Part shown: one piece after another, positions 26,523-34,251 of the stretch
How the letters are laid out: each line of letters opens with the position of its first letter
Position numbering within the stretch: the first letter of the stretch is position 1
Origin: Paenibacillus sophorae
GTDB taxonomy: Bacteria; Bacillota; Bacilli; Paenibacillales; Paenibacillaceae
DNA: 64,000 bases
Assembly: GCF_018966525.1 (NCBI RefSeq)
Contig: NZ_CP076607.1
Location: 4,030,001-4,094,000 of the forward strand
Direction of reading: 5' to 3'
Translations under genes and position numbers: made by a program
The notes under the pieces: model-generated
Database searches by the model: none
Told to the model about the DNA's origin: nothing
What the model saw: only the letters and a program-made list of their open reading frames with translations

Positions 26523-27047
26523 CTATTCGCGCTCCACCGGAATATGGTTTATCTGACCAAAACGTTCCATCCGCTCGCCCATAACAGCCGTGTCGTAGCG
26601 GTTAATCAACCGGGAGAAAATCCAATGCCCCCGTTTAGCTTTGGGCTTAATGCTAATGGAGCGGCGGGATATGATAATTTTCTCAATGTCCGTTGCTTCC
26701 AGGAACCTTTGGCGGTTAAATTTGAAAGTGGATACCCGTGCGCGTTCAACTTTCAAATAAGGACGACGGAAAAAGATCATTGCCGCCAGTGCAAAATAAA
26801 GCACGACGCCAACCCAATTCATTACCAGGCTGTTTTGATTCGCAGAAGATGTATCGAACTGGCCGATGATCCAATAAAGAGCCCCCAGTGCCGCAAGCAG
26901 TACAGGGAAAACAATATTGCGTCCCTTGTAGACGTCGGTTTGGCCGGCCTTGGATGAAGAATTGATGGAATCCTTACCCTCTTTTTTTCTTCTCTTGTTG
27001 ATCTGCTGCGTGTTGCGTTGAACCATTCTTTCCCAAGAACGGGCCAT
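26523..27047 (-). CDS. Conserved hypothetical membrane protein
   Basis: I do not recognise the family. The 174 residues start with a basic, hydrophilic segment (about 1-42), followed by two hydrophobic helices (NIVFPVLLAALGALYWIIG and a second near 73-92), then a cytoplasmic basic tail with ISRRSISIKPKAKRG. The shape suggests a small two-helix membrane protein with both ends in the cytoplasm. AGGGGG is seven bases from the ATG. It follows the DUF896 gene by about 55 bp and may share its transcript. Confidence 0.6.
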   Translation of the reverse strand: MARSWERMVQRNTQQINKRRKKEGKDSINSSSKAGQTDVYKGRNIVFPVLLAALGALYWIIGQFDTSSANQNSLVMNWVGVVLYFALAAMIFFRRPYLKVERARVSTFKFNRQRFLEATDIEKIIISRRSISIKPKAKRGHWIFSRLINRYDTAVMGERMERFGQINHIPVERE

Positions 27048-27101
27048 TTCATTTCCCCCTAGTCTTCCTGAAATATCTATGAAAAGACGGCTTCGGCTTG
27101 A

Positions 27102-27311
27102 TTAATGAAGGTTTCTGTTGCCGTCTCGTTCATTTCCTTTGTCATCCACAATTTCAATCGACTCCAATTGAGCGCGGAAATTGCGGCGTACATTGCCAAG
27201 GTATATCTCCCGAAGCTTGGCGCGTTCAGCCAATTCCTCTTCATTAAGTCCGACGCTCTTTTGCTTGCGCGCCAGCTCATTAATGCGATTAACCAGTTCA
27301 TCTATGTTCAT
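27102..27311 (-). CDS. DUF896 family protein (YnzC-like)
   Basis: Small conserved Firmicute protein of 69 residues. NIDELVNRINELARKQKS, followed by LNEEELAERAKLREIYLG and NVRRNFRAQL, is the family signature and forms a helical hairpin. In B. subtilis the relative YnzC lies beside the yneA/lexA SOS locus, and here it also sits just downstream of yneA, though separated by a terminator. Function unknown. AGGAGG is seven bases from the ATG. Confidence 0.88.
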   Translation of the reverse strand: MNIDELVNRINELARKQKSVGLNEEELAERAKLREIYLGNVRRNFRAQLESIEIVDDKGNERDGNRNLH

Positions 27312-27413
27312 GATCTTTCCTCCTAATTAGTGCATGATTATTGTTCATATCGGCGTTAGCTGTAAGTTAACGGAACCGGTAGAACAGCTCTAAATTCATT
27401 CTAACTTTGCCAT

Positions 27414-27452
27414 GAGAAAAAGAGCTTGTCAAGGCGACTCCCCTGAAAGCTC
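27414..27452 (-). terminator. Rho-independent terminator after yneA
   Basis: Minus-strand GAGCTT / AAGCTC stem with further inner pairing, followed by TTTTTCTC. It lies about 95 bp past the yneA stop. Confidence 0.7.
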
Positions 27453-27545
27453 ATTTGTACTGCAATAGACCTGACATCCTTCTATACTGTTATTTCAGCA
27501 CTTTGCTATATTTGCTTCAAAGCACTAAAGGATTTATTCAAATGC

Positions 27546-27962
27546 TCATTTGTATATGGGAATTGACAATATATCTCCAGCCTGAATATCGGAACCGTTC
27601 AAATTATTATGTCGTTTAATAGCATCAACATATACGATAGTTTTCATATCGGAAGATTTATTCTTAAGAGCTATACTCCAAAGTGTATCGCCGGGCTCCA
27701 CTACAATCCGCTTCTCCTGCTGCAGCGAAGATGCCGAACTGGCAAACACCTGGCTTACCACGGTAAATCCTGAAATAATTAGAAGGAGCACAATCATCAG
27801 CTTAAAAACTGCTTGCTGTTTCAATACGATACGGGCTTTCTTGATGAGCGCTTTAGTGTTAATTACAGATGGGTTCATATGGTCAGAAACAGAACTCCGG
27901 CACGCCGAGGCTGCCCCCGGTGTCTCATTATAAATGCTGTGGTATGTACTATATTTCAACAT
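27546..27962 (-). CDS. yneA: YneA-like LysM protein, SOS-induced cell-division suppressor
   Basis: In Bacillus the LysM protein encoded divergently from lexA blocks division during the SOS response. Here the 138-residue product has a hydrophilic N-terminus, one membrane helix (about 54-74, KLMIVLLLIISGFTVV) and a C-terminal LysM domain (VVEPGDTLWSIALKN...GDILSIPIYK) outside the cell. The ATG at 27962 follows GGAGG by ten bases. It is longer than B. subtilis YneA because of the N-terminal segment; a later start is possible. Its promoter contains a perfect LexA box, which together with its location supports the name. Confidence 0.82.
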   Translation of the reverse strand: MLKYSTYHSIYNETPGAASACRSSVSDHMNPSVINTKALIKKARIVLKQQAVFKLMIVLLLIISGFTVVSQVFASSASSLQQEKRIVVEPGDTLWSIALKNKSSDMKTIVYVDAIKRHNNLNGSDIQAGDILSIPIYK

Positions 27963-28003
27963 CTATCATCAACCTCCAAACACTTGTTCTTACTTGTAAA
28001 ATT

Positions 28004-28032
28004 AATATAGCACGAACATGTGTTTCGATCAA
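28004..28032 (-). promoter_or_regulatory. Sigma-A promoter of yneA
   Basis: TTGATC (28027-28032) and TATATT (28004-28009) on the minus strand are exactly 17 nt apart, and the whole spacer is occupied by LexA box 1. Confidence 0.8.
28013..28026. promoter_or_regulatory. LexA box 1
   Basis: CGAACATGTGTTTC fits the Gram-positive SOS consensus CGAACRNRYGTTYC at every position. It fills the spacer of the yneA promoter, so LexA binding should block polymerase there. Confidence 0.9.
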
Positions 28033-28041
28033 GAGGTTTTT

Positions 28042-28055
28042 CGAACGATTGTTCC
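28042..28055. promoter_or_regulatory. LexA box 2
   Basis: CGAACGATTGTTCC matches the consensus with one deviation in the central four bases. It lies between the two promoters. Confidence 0.75.
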
Positions 28056-28065
28056 CTTTTATTTT

Positions 28066-28079
28066 AGAACTTATGTTTG
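28066..28079. promoter_or_regulatory. LexA-like box 3
   Basis: AGAACTTATGTTTG keeps the GAAC-N4-GTTY core with a changed first base and last base. It overlaps the -35 region of lexA and may be a weak site. Confidence 0.5.
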
Positions 28080-28105
28080 TGCGAACGGCAGTTCTATGTT
28101 ATAAT
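28077..28105 (+). promoter_or_regulatory. Sigma-A promoter of lexA
   Basis: TTGTGC (28077-28082) and TATAAT (28100-28105) are 17 nt apart, with LexA-like box 4 in the spacer. The predicted transcript starts about 25 nt before the lexA ATG. Confidence 0.75.
28082..28095. promoter_or_regulatory. LexA-like box 4
   Basis: CGAACGGCAGTTCT keeps GAAC-N4-GTTC, with two deviations in the centre. Its position inside the lexA promoter spacer suits autoregulation. Confidence 0.6.
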
Positions 28106-28138
28106 TTTCCCAAACATTACTAGATGGGGTGTATTCCA

Positions 28139-28765
28139 ATGTCAAAGATTTCGAGTCGCCAGCTGGCGATCCTGGAATTTATACGTAACGAAGTTCGCAG
28201 CAAGGGGTATCCGCCTTCCGTCCGGGAAATTGGAGAAGCGGTCGGCCTGGCATCCAGTTCTACCGTACACGGGCATCTTGACCGACTGGAGAAGAAAGGG
28301 CTTATCCGCCGTGATCCCACGAAACCGCGTGCTATTGAACTGCTGGGTCAGGAAGACTCCGAAAATGTCCATCAGTTCGTACAGACCGTTGCCCGAGTGC
28401 CGGTTGTTGGCAAGGTGACTGCGGGTGTACCTATCACAGCTACAGAGAATATTGAAGATTATTTCCCCCTTCCCACCCATTACGTTGGAGATAACAAGGT
28501 CTTCATGCTTTCCGTTATGGGCGACAGCATGATCGAAGCCGGCATCATGAACGGAGATTACGTCATAGTCCGCCAGCAGCAGACCGCCGATAACGGTGAT
28601 ATCGTGGTCGCTATGACGGAAGACGATGAAGCCACCGTCAAGACCTTCTATAAGGAGCGCGATCATATTCGCCTGCAGCCTGAAAATCCGGCCTATGAGC
28701 CGCTCCGGCTTAACCGAGTGAGTATTTTGGGTAAGGTAATTGGATTGTTCCGAGACATCCATTAA
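28139..28765 (+). CDS. lexA: LexA repressor
   Basis: SOS repressor that self-cleaves when stimulated by RecA-ssDNA. The start is the ATG of MSKISSRQ (28139). The N-terminal winged helix (about 1-70, ILEFIRNEVRSKGYPPSVRE...STVHGHLDRL) is typical. The cleavage pair Ala95-Gly96 lies in KVTAGVP, and the serine/lysine dyad is Ser130 (MGDSM) and Lys168 (ATVKTF), each a few residues from the B. subtilis numbering. It has 208 residues and ends in a terminator. Confidence 0.97.
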   Translation: MSKISSRQLAILEFIRNEVRSKGYPPSVREIGEAVGLASSSTVHGHLDRLEKKGLIRRDPTKPRAIELLGQEDSENVHQFVQTVARVPVVGKVTAGVPITATENIEDYFPLPTHYVGDNKVFMLSVMGDSMIEAGIMNGDYVIVRQQQTADNGDIVVAMTEDDEATVKTFYKERDHIRLQPENPAYEPLRLNRVSILGKVIGLFRDIH

Positions 28766-28781
28766 TAGCTGTGCACATTTG

Positions 28782-28815
28782 AAAGGCGGCCCCGCTTACC
28801 GGGTCCGCCCTTTTT
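28782..28815 (+). terminator. Rho-independent terminator after lexA
   Basis: GGCGGCCCCG pairs with CGGGTCCGCC (imperfect) around CTTAC, followed by five T. Confidence 0.9.
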
Positions 28816-28921
28816 ACGTATATTACTGCATAGCTTATTGCGCATCACTTCGATATTCAGCGAAATTCGAACGGCATATGCACTCCCTGCATATTTTATA
28901 CCGTAAAGGAGTGCTGATCAT

Positions 28922-29260
28922 ATGCCTAATTATCGGATCATTGTCGATTTATCCCAGCGCATGCTGTATCTTCTGGATAACGATAAAGTCGTTCGGGGCT
29001 TCCCCGTAGGGATCGGAAAAATGCTGACCCAGACACCCGAGGGCGAATATACTATCGTTAATAAGCAGGCAAATCCAGGCGGACCATTCGGTGCATTCTG
29101 GATGGGACTTTCCAAGCCCCATTACGGCATTCATGGAACCAATAATCCCGCGTCTATCGGTCATCAGGTTTCGCACGGATGCATCCGGATGCATAATGCC
29201 GCCGTTCTCGAGCTGGCCCGGATCGTCCCGCTTCATACGAGGGTTACCATCCGGCAATAA
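28922..29260 (+). CDS. L,D-transpeptidase of the YkuD family, minimal form
   Basis: Cross-links or modifies peptidoglycan stem peptides via a catalytic cysteine. The 112-residue protein is just the catalytic fold, with IVDLSQRMLYLL at the start and the HGTN plus SHGCIRM motif (His71, His85, Cys87) at the end. There is no signal peptide, no LysM and no membrane helix. In the cell this suggests action in the mother cell or forespore during sporulation, or export by another route; that is inference. AAGGAG lies eight bases before the ATG. Convergent with the coat gene. Confidence 0.9.
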   Translation: MPNYRIIVDLSQRMLYLLDNDKVVRGFPVGIGKMLTQTPEGEYTIVNKQANPGGPFGAFWMGLSKPHYGIHGTNNPASIGHQVSHGCIRMHNAAVLELARIVPLHTRVTIRQ

Positions 29261-29264
29261 TTTT

Positions 29265-29295
29265 TAATAGAACTGCTGATACGGCGGTTCTATTA
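29265..29295. terminator. Possible bidirectional terminator between convergent genes
   Basis: TAATAGAAC pairs with GTTCTATTA. T-runs are short on both strands, so termination efficiency is uncertain. Confidence 0.45.
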
Positions 29296-29323
29296 TGGAT
29301 GAAAAATGGACATCCTCTTGGTA

Positions 29324-29890
29324 TTAATTATACAATTTGCCCGGCTGTTGCTCCGGAACGGATTGATAAATCTGCTGCATGGCATTTATCGCTTCGTTGG
29401 AAGCCATAATTACGGGATACTCTCCCTTACGGGCCATGTACTGCCATACTTCAAATGCCTGATGAGAACACATCCGGAAGGCATCCTCCAGAAAAGTGCG
29501 CAGCTGAGGCGTGGAGCATTCAAATGCGGAATAGGCATACTCGCGTCCGGCGCGCTTTAAGGTTAGCAAATATGAAGTTGCAATTGCGCGGTCATCCAAC
29601 TGTTGAAGCTGAACTTTGGGCTCGAGCGGCGGGTACTGGCTTGTAGACATGGAGATTCCGGTGCTCATCTGAAGGGCAGGAACATTCAGTGTATCCTGCG
29701 AGAATGACTGGTTCGCAAATTCCACCTTCATATTGTAATCCTGCACATGGACCGCGTAATGACGGGCGATCATATCTTTGAGTTCAGGGTCTTTCGCCTG
29801 ACTCAGAAACAACGCCATATTCTGAATTGAGTTCGTACAGCTAAGCAGAAGTTCATTTAATTCGTGGGCTTCATGTGAGCCTAATGGCAT
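29324..29890 (-). CDS. Spore coat protein, CotF-like
   Basis: All-helical ferritin-like coat protein, 188 residues from the ATG of MPLGSHEAHELNELL. Features are HELNELLLSCTNSIQNMALFL, HAVHVQDYN-like histidine-rich helix (RHYAVHVQDYNM) and a C-terminal helix with MCSHQAFEVWQYMARKGEYPV. I start at 29890 because AAGGAG lies nine bases upstream; the ATG three codons earlier is too close to that site. Expected to be made in the mother cell. The neighbouring DUF3231 protein belongs to the same broad ferritin-like group. Confidence 0.78.
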   Translation of the reverse strand: MPLGSHEAHELNELLLSCTNSIQNMALFLSQAKDPELKDMIARHYAVHVQDYNMKVEFANQSFSQDTLNVPALQMSTGISMSTSQYPPLEPKVQLQQLDDRAIATSYLLTLKRAGREYAYSAFECSTPQLRTFLEDAFRMCSHQAFEVWQYMARKGEYPVIMASNEAINAMQQIYQSVPEQQPGKLYN

Positions 29891-30051
29891 AAAAAACATC
29901 TCCTTTTTCAGGGTAGATAAATTTACTTTTGAATGGACAGATCGAGGGCTTTCTACCCGTAACGTTAGAGGCAGTCGTCATCAAATCAACAGGCAATGAA
30001 ACTAGTGTACTTCAATAAAAAGATGGGATTCTGGAACGGGAATATTCATTT

Positions 30052-30570
30052 TTAAGCTTTAACCAGCTCAGGCCGCTTCACTTGCAGAGGGGGAGGAATA
30101 AGCCAACCCTTTTCCTTGTTCATTTTTAAAATTCGAGCACCCAGGGCCGCTTTGGTGAGATGGTATTTGGCGAATAAAGCGCCAATATCTTCTCTGATGC
30201 TTTGTCCCATTATTTGACTGCAAGCGACTAATCCGGCTGCATTATCTGCAGCAATTTTTGCGGCAATTTCAGGATCTGTAAATCTTGCACCGACAGGAAT
30301 ATCCTCGAGTTTAGTGTGAGATCTTTCAGGCATAACCGGGCCGGTAGCAATTCCGTTATCCAAAAGCAATTTATCACATTCGCTAATTTCCAGCTCTGCC
30401 TGATCGATAAGATCGCCCAGTATTTTCTTTAAGTCTTTATCTCCGGCGTGATTTAAATATGCCCGATAAAAAGATACTGTACCCTTCGCTACCATAGAAC
30501 TCTGCCATACACTATAAATCTCACCATAATGCATGGGTTCATCCTTTGAGTTACCACTTAAAATTCCCAT
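30052..30570 (-). CDS. DUF3231 family protein, single-repeat form
   Basis: Helical protein of 172 residues with the DUF3231 pattern (HYGEIYSVWQSSMVAKGTVSFY, HAGDKDLKKIL, DNAAGLVACSQIMGQSIREDI). Family members are usually about twice this length with two repeats; this one has a single repeat. They are common in Bacillus and Paenibacillus and often spore-associated, but no function is established. RBS GGGAGG is seven bases before the ATG. No operon partner. Confidence 0.75.
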   Translation of the reverse strand: MGILSGNSKDEPMHYGEIYSVWQSSMVAKGTVSFYRAYLNHAGDKDLKKILGDLIDQAELEISECDKLLLDNGIATGPVMPERSHTKLEDIPVGARFTDPEIAAKIAADNAAGLVACSQIMGQSIREDIGALFAKYHLTKAALGARILKMNKEKGWLIPPPLQVKRPELVKA

Positions 30571-30726
30571 TAAGAATCCTCCCTTTTCTTTAATATCATA
30601 CCTTCGTTATTATGCTCGGTAATTCAAAAATAAATGTAATGCAGCTTTTGGATCTTAATTCTTCTAATTTAAACGGAAATAGTAATTGTTTCATCTGAAA
30701 GCCAGGGGTGATAAAGAAGGCAGCAT

Positions 30727-30864
30727 TTGCTATGTAGAGGGGGCAAAGCCATAAAGAAACAGGCAAGGGAGATTTTCTGGTGTGCGGAAGGAAATGCTCT
30801 TGAGGCCATCTGTTACTACGAACTGTTGAGGTTATTTGAGAAGTTGAGGTTATTTGAGAACTAA
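30727..30864 (+). CDS. Candidate 45-codon gene or gene remnant
   Basis: An open frame from TTG 30727, with GAAGG seven bases upstream, encodes a 45-residue peptide rich in aromatic and charged residues (KKQAREIFWC, then EAICYYELLRLFE). Its end is lengthened by an 18-bp tandem repeat that duplicates LRLFEK. Composition looks more protein-like than the flanks, but the start codon is weak, and it could be the tail of a decayed gene. I do not recognise the family. Confidence 0.3.
   Translation: MLCRGGKAIKKQAREIFWCAEGNALEAICYYELLRLFEKLRLFEN
30825..30860. repeat. Exact 18-bp tandem duplication
   Basis: Two adjacent identical copies of an 18-mer beginning GTTGAGG and ending GAGAA. Being a multiple of three, the duplication keeps the reading frame of the small gene. 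Confidence 0.9.
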
Positions 30865-30924
30865 TGGAATCATAGGGATCAACATTTTCTGCAACGAACA
30901 GGAAATCAACATTTCCATAAAATC

Positions 30925-30959
30925 GAAAAAGCCCCCGGCGCTTACAGCGCTAAGGGCTT
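30925..30959 (-). terminator. Rho-independent terminator after glnA
   Basis: Minus-strand AAGCCC and inner AGCGC pair with GCGC and GGGCTT, followed by TTTTTC. It ends the glnRA operon. Confidence 0.9.
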
Positions 30960-30965
30960 CGTGTG

Positions 30966-32294
30966 TTAGTACAGCGTGATGTATTGGTTTCTTTCCCAGT
31001 CATGAACCTGTGTGCGATAGATATCCCACTCGATTTCCTTCAGTTCATAGAAATGGGCCAGAGCATGCTCCCCAAGAGCGTCAGTGATTACGGGATTGCG
31101 GATCAGTTCACCTAACGCTTCCTTAAGATCCGCTGGCAGACTCGGGATGCCTTCCTCGATCCGCTCTTCTTCAGACATAATGTAGATGTTGCGGTCAATA
31201 GGAGCAGGAAGGTCAAGCTGCCGCTTGATGCCATCCAGACCTGCTTTCAGCATAACCGCCAACGCGAGGTAAGGATTGGCTGCCGGGTCCGGGTTCCGGA
31301 CTTCAATGCGCGTGCTGAGTCCTCTGGAAGCCGGAATACGGATCATCGGGCTGCGGTTGCTAGCCGACCAGGCAACATAGCAAGGGGCTTCATATCCTGG
31401 AACCAGGCGCTTGTACGAGTTCACCGTAGGGTTCGTGATTGCGGCAAGCGCACGCGCATGCTTCAGCAGGCCTGCCATATAGCTGCGCGCAGTATCGCTG
31501 AGACCAAGCTCATCTTTTTCTTCGTAGAAGGTGTTCTCGCTGCCTTTAAACAGCGATTGGTGGCAGTGCATACCCGAGCCGTTCATACCGAACATAGGCT
31601 TAGGCATAAATGTGGCATGCAGCCCATGCTGGCGGGCTACCGTCTTCACTACCAGCTTGAACGTCTGGATCTGGTCGGCTGCCTTGATCGCATCAGCATA
31701 CTTAAAGTCGATTTCATGCTGGCCATACGCGACCTCATGGTGTGAAGCTTCGATTTCGAAGCCCATCTCTTCCAGTGTTAATACGATTTCGCGACGGCAG
31801 TTCTCTCCGAGGTCCATCGGAGCAAGGTCGAAATAGCCGCCTTGATCGTTAAGTTCCATTGTCGGATTACCCTTCTCATCGGTCTGGAACAGGAAAAATT
31901 CAGGTTCCGGTCCAACGTTCATGGAAGTAAAGCCCATTTCTTTCGCTTCTTTAAGACAGCGTTTCAAAATACCGCGCGGATCACCGGCAAACGGAGTTCC
32001 GTCTGGCATATAGACATCACAAATAAGACGCGCAACGCGGTCTTCGGCCACCCATGGAAAGATTACCCAAGTGTCGAGATCGGGATATAAATACATATCG
32101 GATTCTTCGATGCGGACATAGCCTTCGATGGAAGAGCCATCAAACATCATTTTGTTCTCCAGAGCCTTCTCCAGTTGGCTGACGGGAATTTCCACATTCT
32201 TAACCGTACCGAGCAGATCGGTAAACTGGAGACGAATGAACCGGACATTCTCTTCCTTGGCAATGCGCAAAATATCTTCTTTAGAAAAGCTCAC
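30966..32294 (-). CDS. glnA: Glutamine synthetase type I (alpha)
   Basis: Makes glutamine from glutamate, ammonia and ATP and, in Bacillales, as a feedback-inhibited form controls GlnR and TnrA. The 442 residues match GSI-alpha, which lacks the adenylylation-related insertion. Signatures: the MFDGSSIEGYVRIEESDM loop, the NVGPEPEFFLF metal site, the KPMFGMNGSGMHCHQSLF ATP site, and the Glu flap NPTVNSYKRLVPGYEAP. Start is GTG at 32294 four bases after GGGAGAGGG. Separated from glnR by 30 bp in the same operon. Confidence 0.97.
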   Translation of the reverse strand: MSFSKEDILRIAKEENVRFIRLQFTDLLGTVKNVEIPVSQLEKALENKMMFDGSSIEGYVRIEESDMYLYPDLDTWVIFPWVAEDRVARLICDVYMPDGTPFAGDPRGILKRCLKEAKEMGFTSMNVGPEPEFFLFQTDEKGNPTMELNDQGGYFDLAPMDLGENCRREIVLTLEEMGFEIEASHHEVAYGQHEIDFKYADAIKAADQIQTFKLVVKTVARQHGLHATFMPKPMFGMNGSGMHCHQSLFKGSENTFYEEKDELGLSDTARSYMAGLLKHARALAAITNPTVNSYKRLVPGYEAPCYVAWSASNRSPMIRIPASRGLSTRIEVRNPDPAANPYLALAVMLKAGLDGIKRQLDLPAPIDRNIYIMSEEERIEEGIPSLPADLKEALGELIRNPVITDALGEHALAHFYELKEIEWDIYRTQVHDWERNQYITLY

Positions 32295-32324
32295 TATACC
32301 CTCTCCCTTTCGCGCTTCTGTATA

Positions 32325-32735
32325 TTATTTATTGAAAAACCGGGATAACTCCCCTTGAATGAGAGATACTTGTCCCGGCCTTTTTCCGGAAACCAACTCC
32401 TGCTTGAGCAGCCTGTGGAGCTGGGAATCGGACAGCTCGCGCCGCCGGACCTCCGTATCGGGGGTAATGACGGTAGCTTCTTCGGATTCCTTGGAGACCG
32501 GGTTCATAACCTGCTTGATACCGGCAATATTAACCCCTTTTTCAATCAAAGCCTTGATTTCCAGCAAGCGCTCCACATCGTTAAAAGAGAATAATCGCTG
32601 GTTGCCCGAGGTACGCGCCGGAACAATCAGACTATGCTGTTCATAATAGCGGATTTGCCGTGCCGACAAATCGGTAAGTTTCATTACAATTCCAATAGGA
32701 AATAACGCCATATTTCTGCGGATTTCATCACCCAT
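32325..32735 (-). CDS. glnR: Nitrogen-metabolism repressor GlnR (MerR family)
   Basis: Represses glnRA and other nitrogen genes under nitrogen excess. The 136 residues start with a MerR winged helix (FPIGIVMKLTDLSARQIRYYEQHSLI, TSGNQRLFSFNDVERLL) and end with a GlnR-type tail (SLIQGELSRFFNK) that senses glutamine synthetase. First gene of glnRA, 30 bp before glnA. The promoter and operator upstream fit autoregulation. Confidence 0.96.
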   Translation of the reverse strand: MGDEIRRNMALFPIGIVMKLTDLSARQIRYYEQHSLIVPARTSGNQRLFSFNDVERLLEIKALIEKGVNIAGIKQVMNPVSKESEEATVITPDTEVRRRELSDSQLHRLLKQELVSGKRPGQVSLIQGELSRFFNK

Positions 32736-32772
32736 GACTCATCCAACCTTCCAATGATCTTTTTCTCATCTC

Positions 32773-32801
32773 ATTGTACATTTCCGGCTATGACGTGTCA
32801 A
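32773..32801 (-). promoter_or_regulatory. Sigma-A promoter of glnRA
   Basis: TTGACA (32796-32801, consensus) and TACAAT (32773-32778) on the minus strand are separated by exactly 17 nt. Confidence 0.88.
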
Positions 32802-32806
32802 TGGTA

Positions 32807-32823
32807 TGTAAGATATACTCACA
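32807..32823. promoter_or_regulatory. GlnR/TnrA box upstream of glnRA
   Basis: TGTAAGATATACTCACA matches TGTNA-N7-TNACA exactly and lies immediately upstream of the -35 hexamer. Confidence 0.9.
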
Positions 32824-32840
32824 ACATTAATAATTTCTAC

Positions 32841-34094
32841 CTACAGTAATTTGCGATCCCGCATACTCTGCAGCGCCATCAGCACACCGTATTTGACATG
32901 CGAATAGGTCAATCCTCCCTGCATATATCCGATGTATGGAGCTCGAATCGGAGCGTCTGCAGACAGCTCCAGGCTGCCTCCCTGAATGAAAGTTCCCGCC
33001 GCCATAATGACCGGATGCTCATAGCCAGGCATGTCCCAAGGCTCAGGCACGGCATGGCTGTCTACGGCAGCGGCCCGTTGTATTCCCTGGACGAATGCGA
33101 TCAAATGCTCGGGTCCGTCAAAAGAAATAGCCTGTATAAGATCGGTCCGCTGCTCCTGCCATGCAGGCTTGGTGCGAAACCCGCAGCGTTCAAAAACGGC
33201 GGCAGCGAAGATGCTTCCTTTTAGGGCTTGTCCGACCGTGTGAGGAGCCATGAACAGTCCCTGATAAAGCCCACGGGTCGTCCCCAGCATTGCCCCGACT
33301 TCGCCGCCGATGCCCGGCGCCGTGAGCCGGTAAGCCGCAAGTTCTACCAGATCCTTTCTGCCGCATATATATCCTCCCGTCTCGGCGATCCCGCCTCCTG
33401 GGTTTTTGATCAGGGAGCCGGCCATCAGATCGACGCCGACCTGGGTTGGCTCTATTTCCTCGGTAAACTCCCCGTAGCAGTTATCGACAAAAACGACAGC
33501 TTCCGGCGCTATTTCCTTGACTTTGGCCGTCATCTCCCCGATCTGTTTCACCGTAAAAGAAGAGCGCCAGTCATAGCCGCGGGACCGCTGGATCCCGATC
33601 ACCTTCGTCGCTGGCGTCAAAGCCCTCGCAACCTCCGCCCAGTCAACTTCTCCTTCTTCGGTAAGCGCCGTTTCCCGGTAGGTTATGCCGAAGTCCGCAA
33701 GAGAGCCTGTCCCGTCTCCCGGCTTGCCGATCACCTTATGCAAAGTATCGTAAGGCCGCCCGGTGATGTACAGCAGCTCGTCCCTCGGCCGGAGCACGCC
33801 AAAAAGCGCAGTGGAAATCGTATGCGTTCCCGAAGCGAAATGAGGCCGCACAAGTGCGGCTTCCGCACCGAATACATCCGCATATACTAGATCCAGCACC
33901 TCCCGTCCCCTGTCATTATAGGCGTAGCCCGTTGAACCGGCAAAGTGGAAGTCGCTGACTTGGTGCCTTTGAAAAGCTTCGATGACTTTCCACTGATTTA
34001 GATCCACTATCCGGTCAAGAGTTCTGACCGCCTCCTGAATCTCGGCCTCCGCCGCTTCCGCCGCTTGTAAAATATCTTCTGAAAACACTGCCAT
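32841..34094 (-). CDS. YnbB-like PLP-dependent lyase (methionine gamma-lyase / aluminium-resistance family)
   Basis: Fold-type I PLP enzyme of 417 residues, homologous to cystathionine gamma-synthase/lyase enzymes. The PLP lysine is likely the one in MAGSLIKNPGGGIAETGGYI; other signatures are HFASGTHTISTALFG, ITGRPYDTLHKVIG, and FVDNCYGEFTEEIEP. The B. subtilis relative ynbB occupies the same position next to hflX and glnR. The family was named from aluminium resistance in one organism; the physiological substrate is unknown. AAGGAG is 12 bases before the ATG. Confidence 0.88.
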   Translation of the reverse strand: MAVFSEDILQAAEAAEAEIQEAVRTLDRIVDLNQWKVIEAFQRHQVSDFHFAGSTGYAYNDRGREVLDLVYADVFGAEAALVRPHFASGTHTISTALFGVLRPRDELLYITGRPYDTLHKVIGKPGDGTGSLADFGITYRETALTEEGEVDWAEVARALTPATKVIGIQRSRGYDWRSSFTVKQIGEMTAKVKEIAPEAVVFVDNCYGEFTEEIEPTQVGVDLMAGSLIKNPGGGIAETGGYICGRKDLVELAAYRLTAPGIGGEVGAMLGTTRGLYQGLFMAPHTVGQALKGSIFAAAVFERCGFRTKPAWQEQRTDLIQAISFDGPEHLIAFVQGIQRAAAVDSHAVPEPWDMPGYEHPVIMAAGTFIQGGSLELSADAPIRAPYIGYMQGGLTYSHVKYGVLMALQSMRDRKLL

Positions 34095-34251
34095 TTACGT
34101 CCGTCTCTCCTTACATACACTTCCCATGATCATAACAGTAAGCGGCAGAAGGCTGTCGCTTATAAAACTGCAAAATAGGATGCTATTGTTAATTAAGTGA
34201 TAATATCCCTGGGGATTGGCTAATTATAGCTTCCCTGCTAATTTCGAGCTA

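Larger units (their letters stand above)
30571..30965. other. Non-coding gap with a small reading frame and a tandem repeat
   Basis: About 395 bp between glnA and the DUF3231 gene. It holds the small frame at 30727-30864, an exact 18-bp tandem duplication (30825-30842 and 30843-30860) and the glnA terminator at the right end. The remainder is A+T-rich with no further structure that I can support. Confidence 0.6.
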
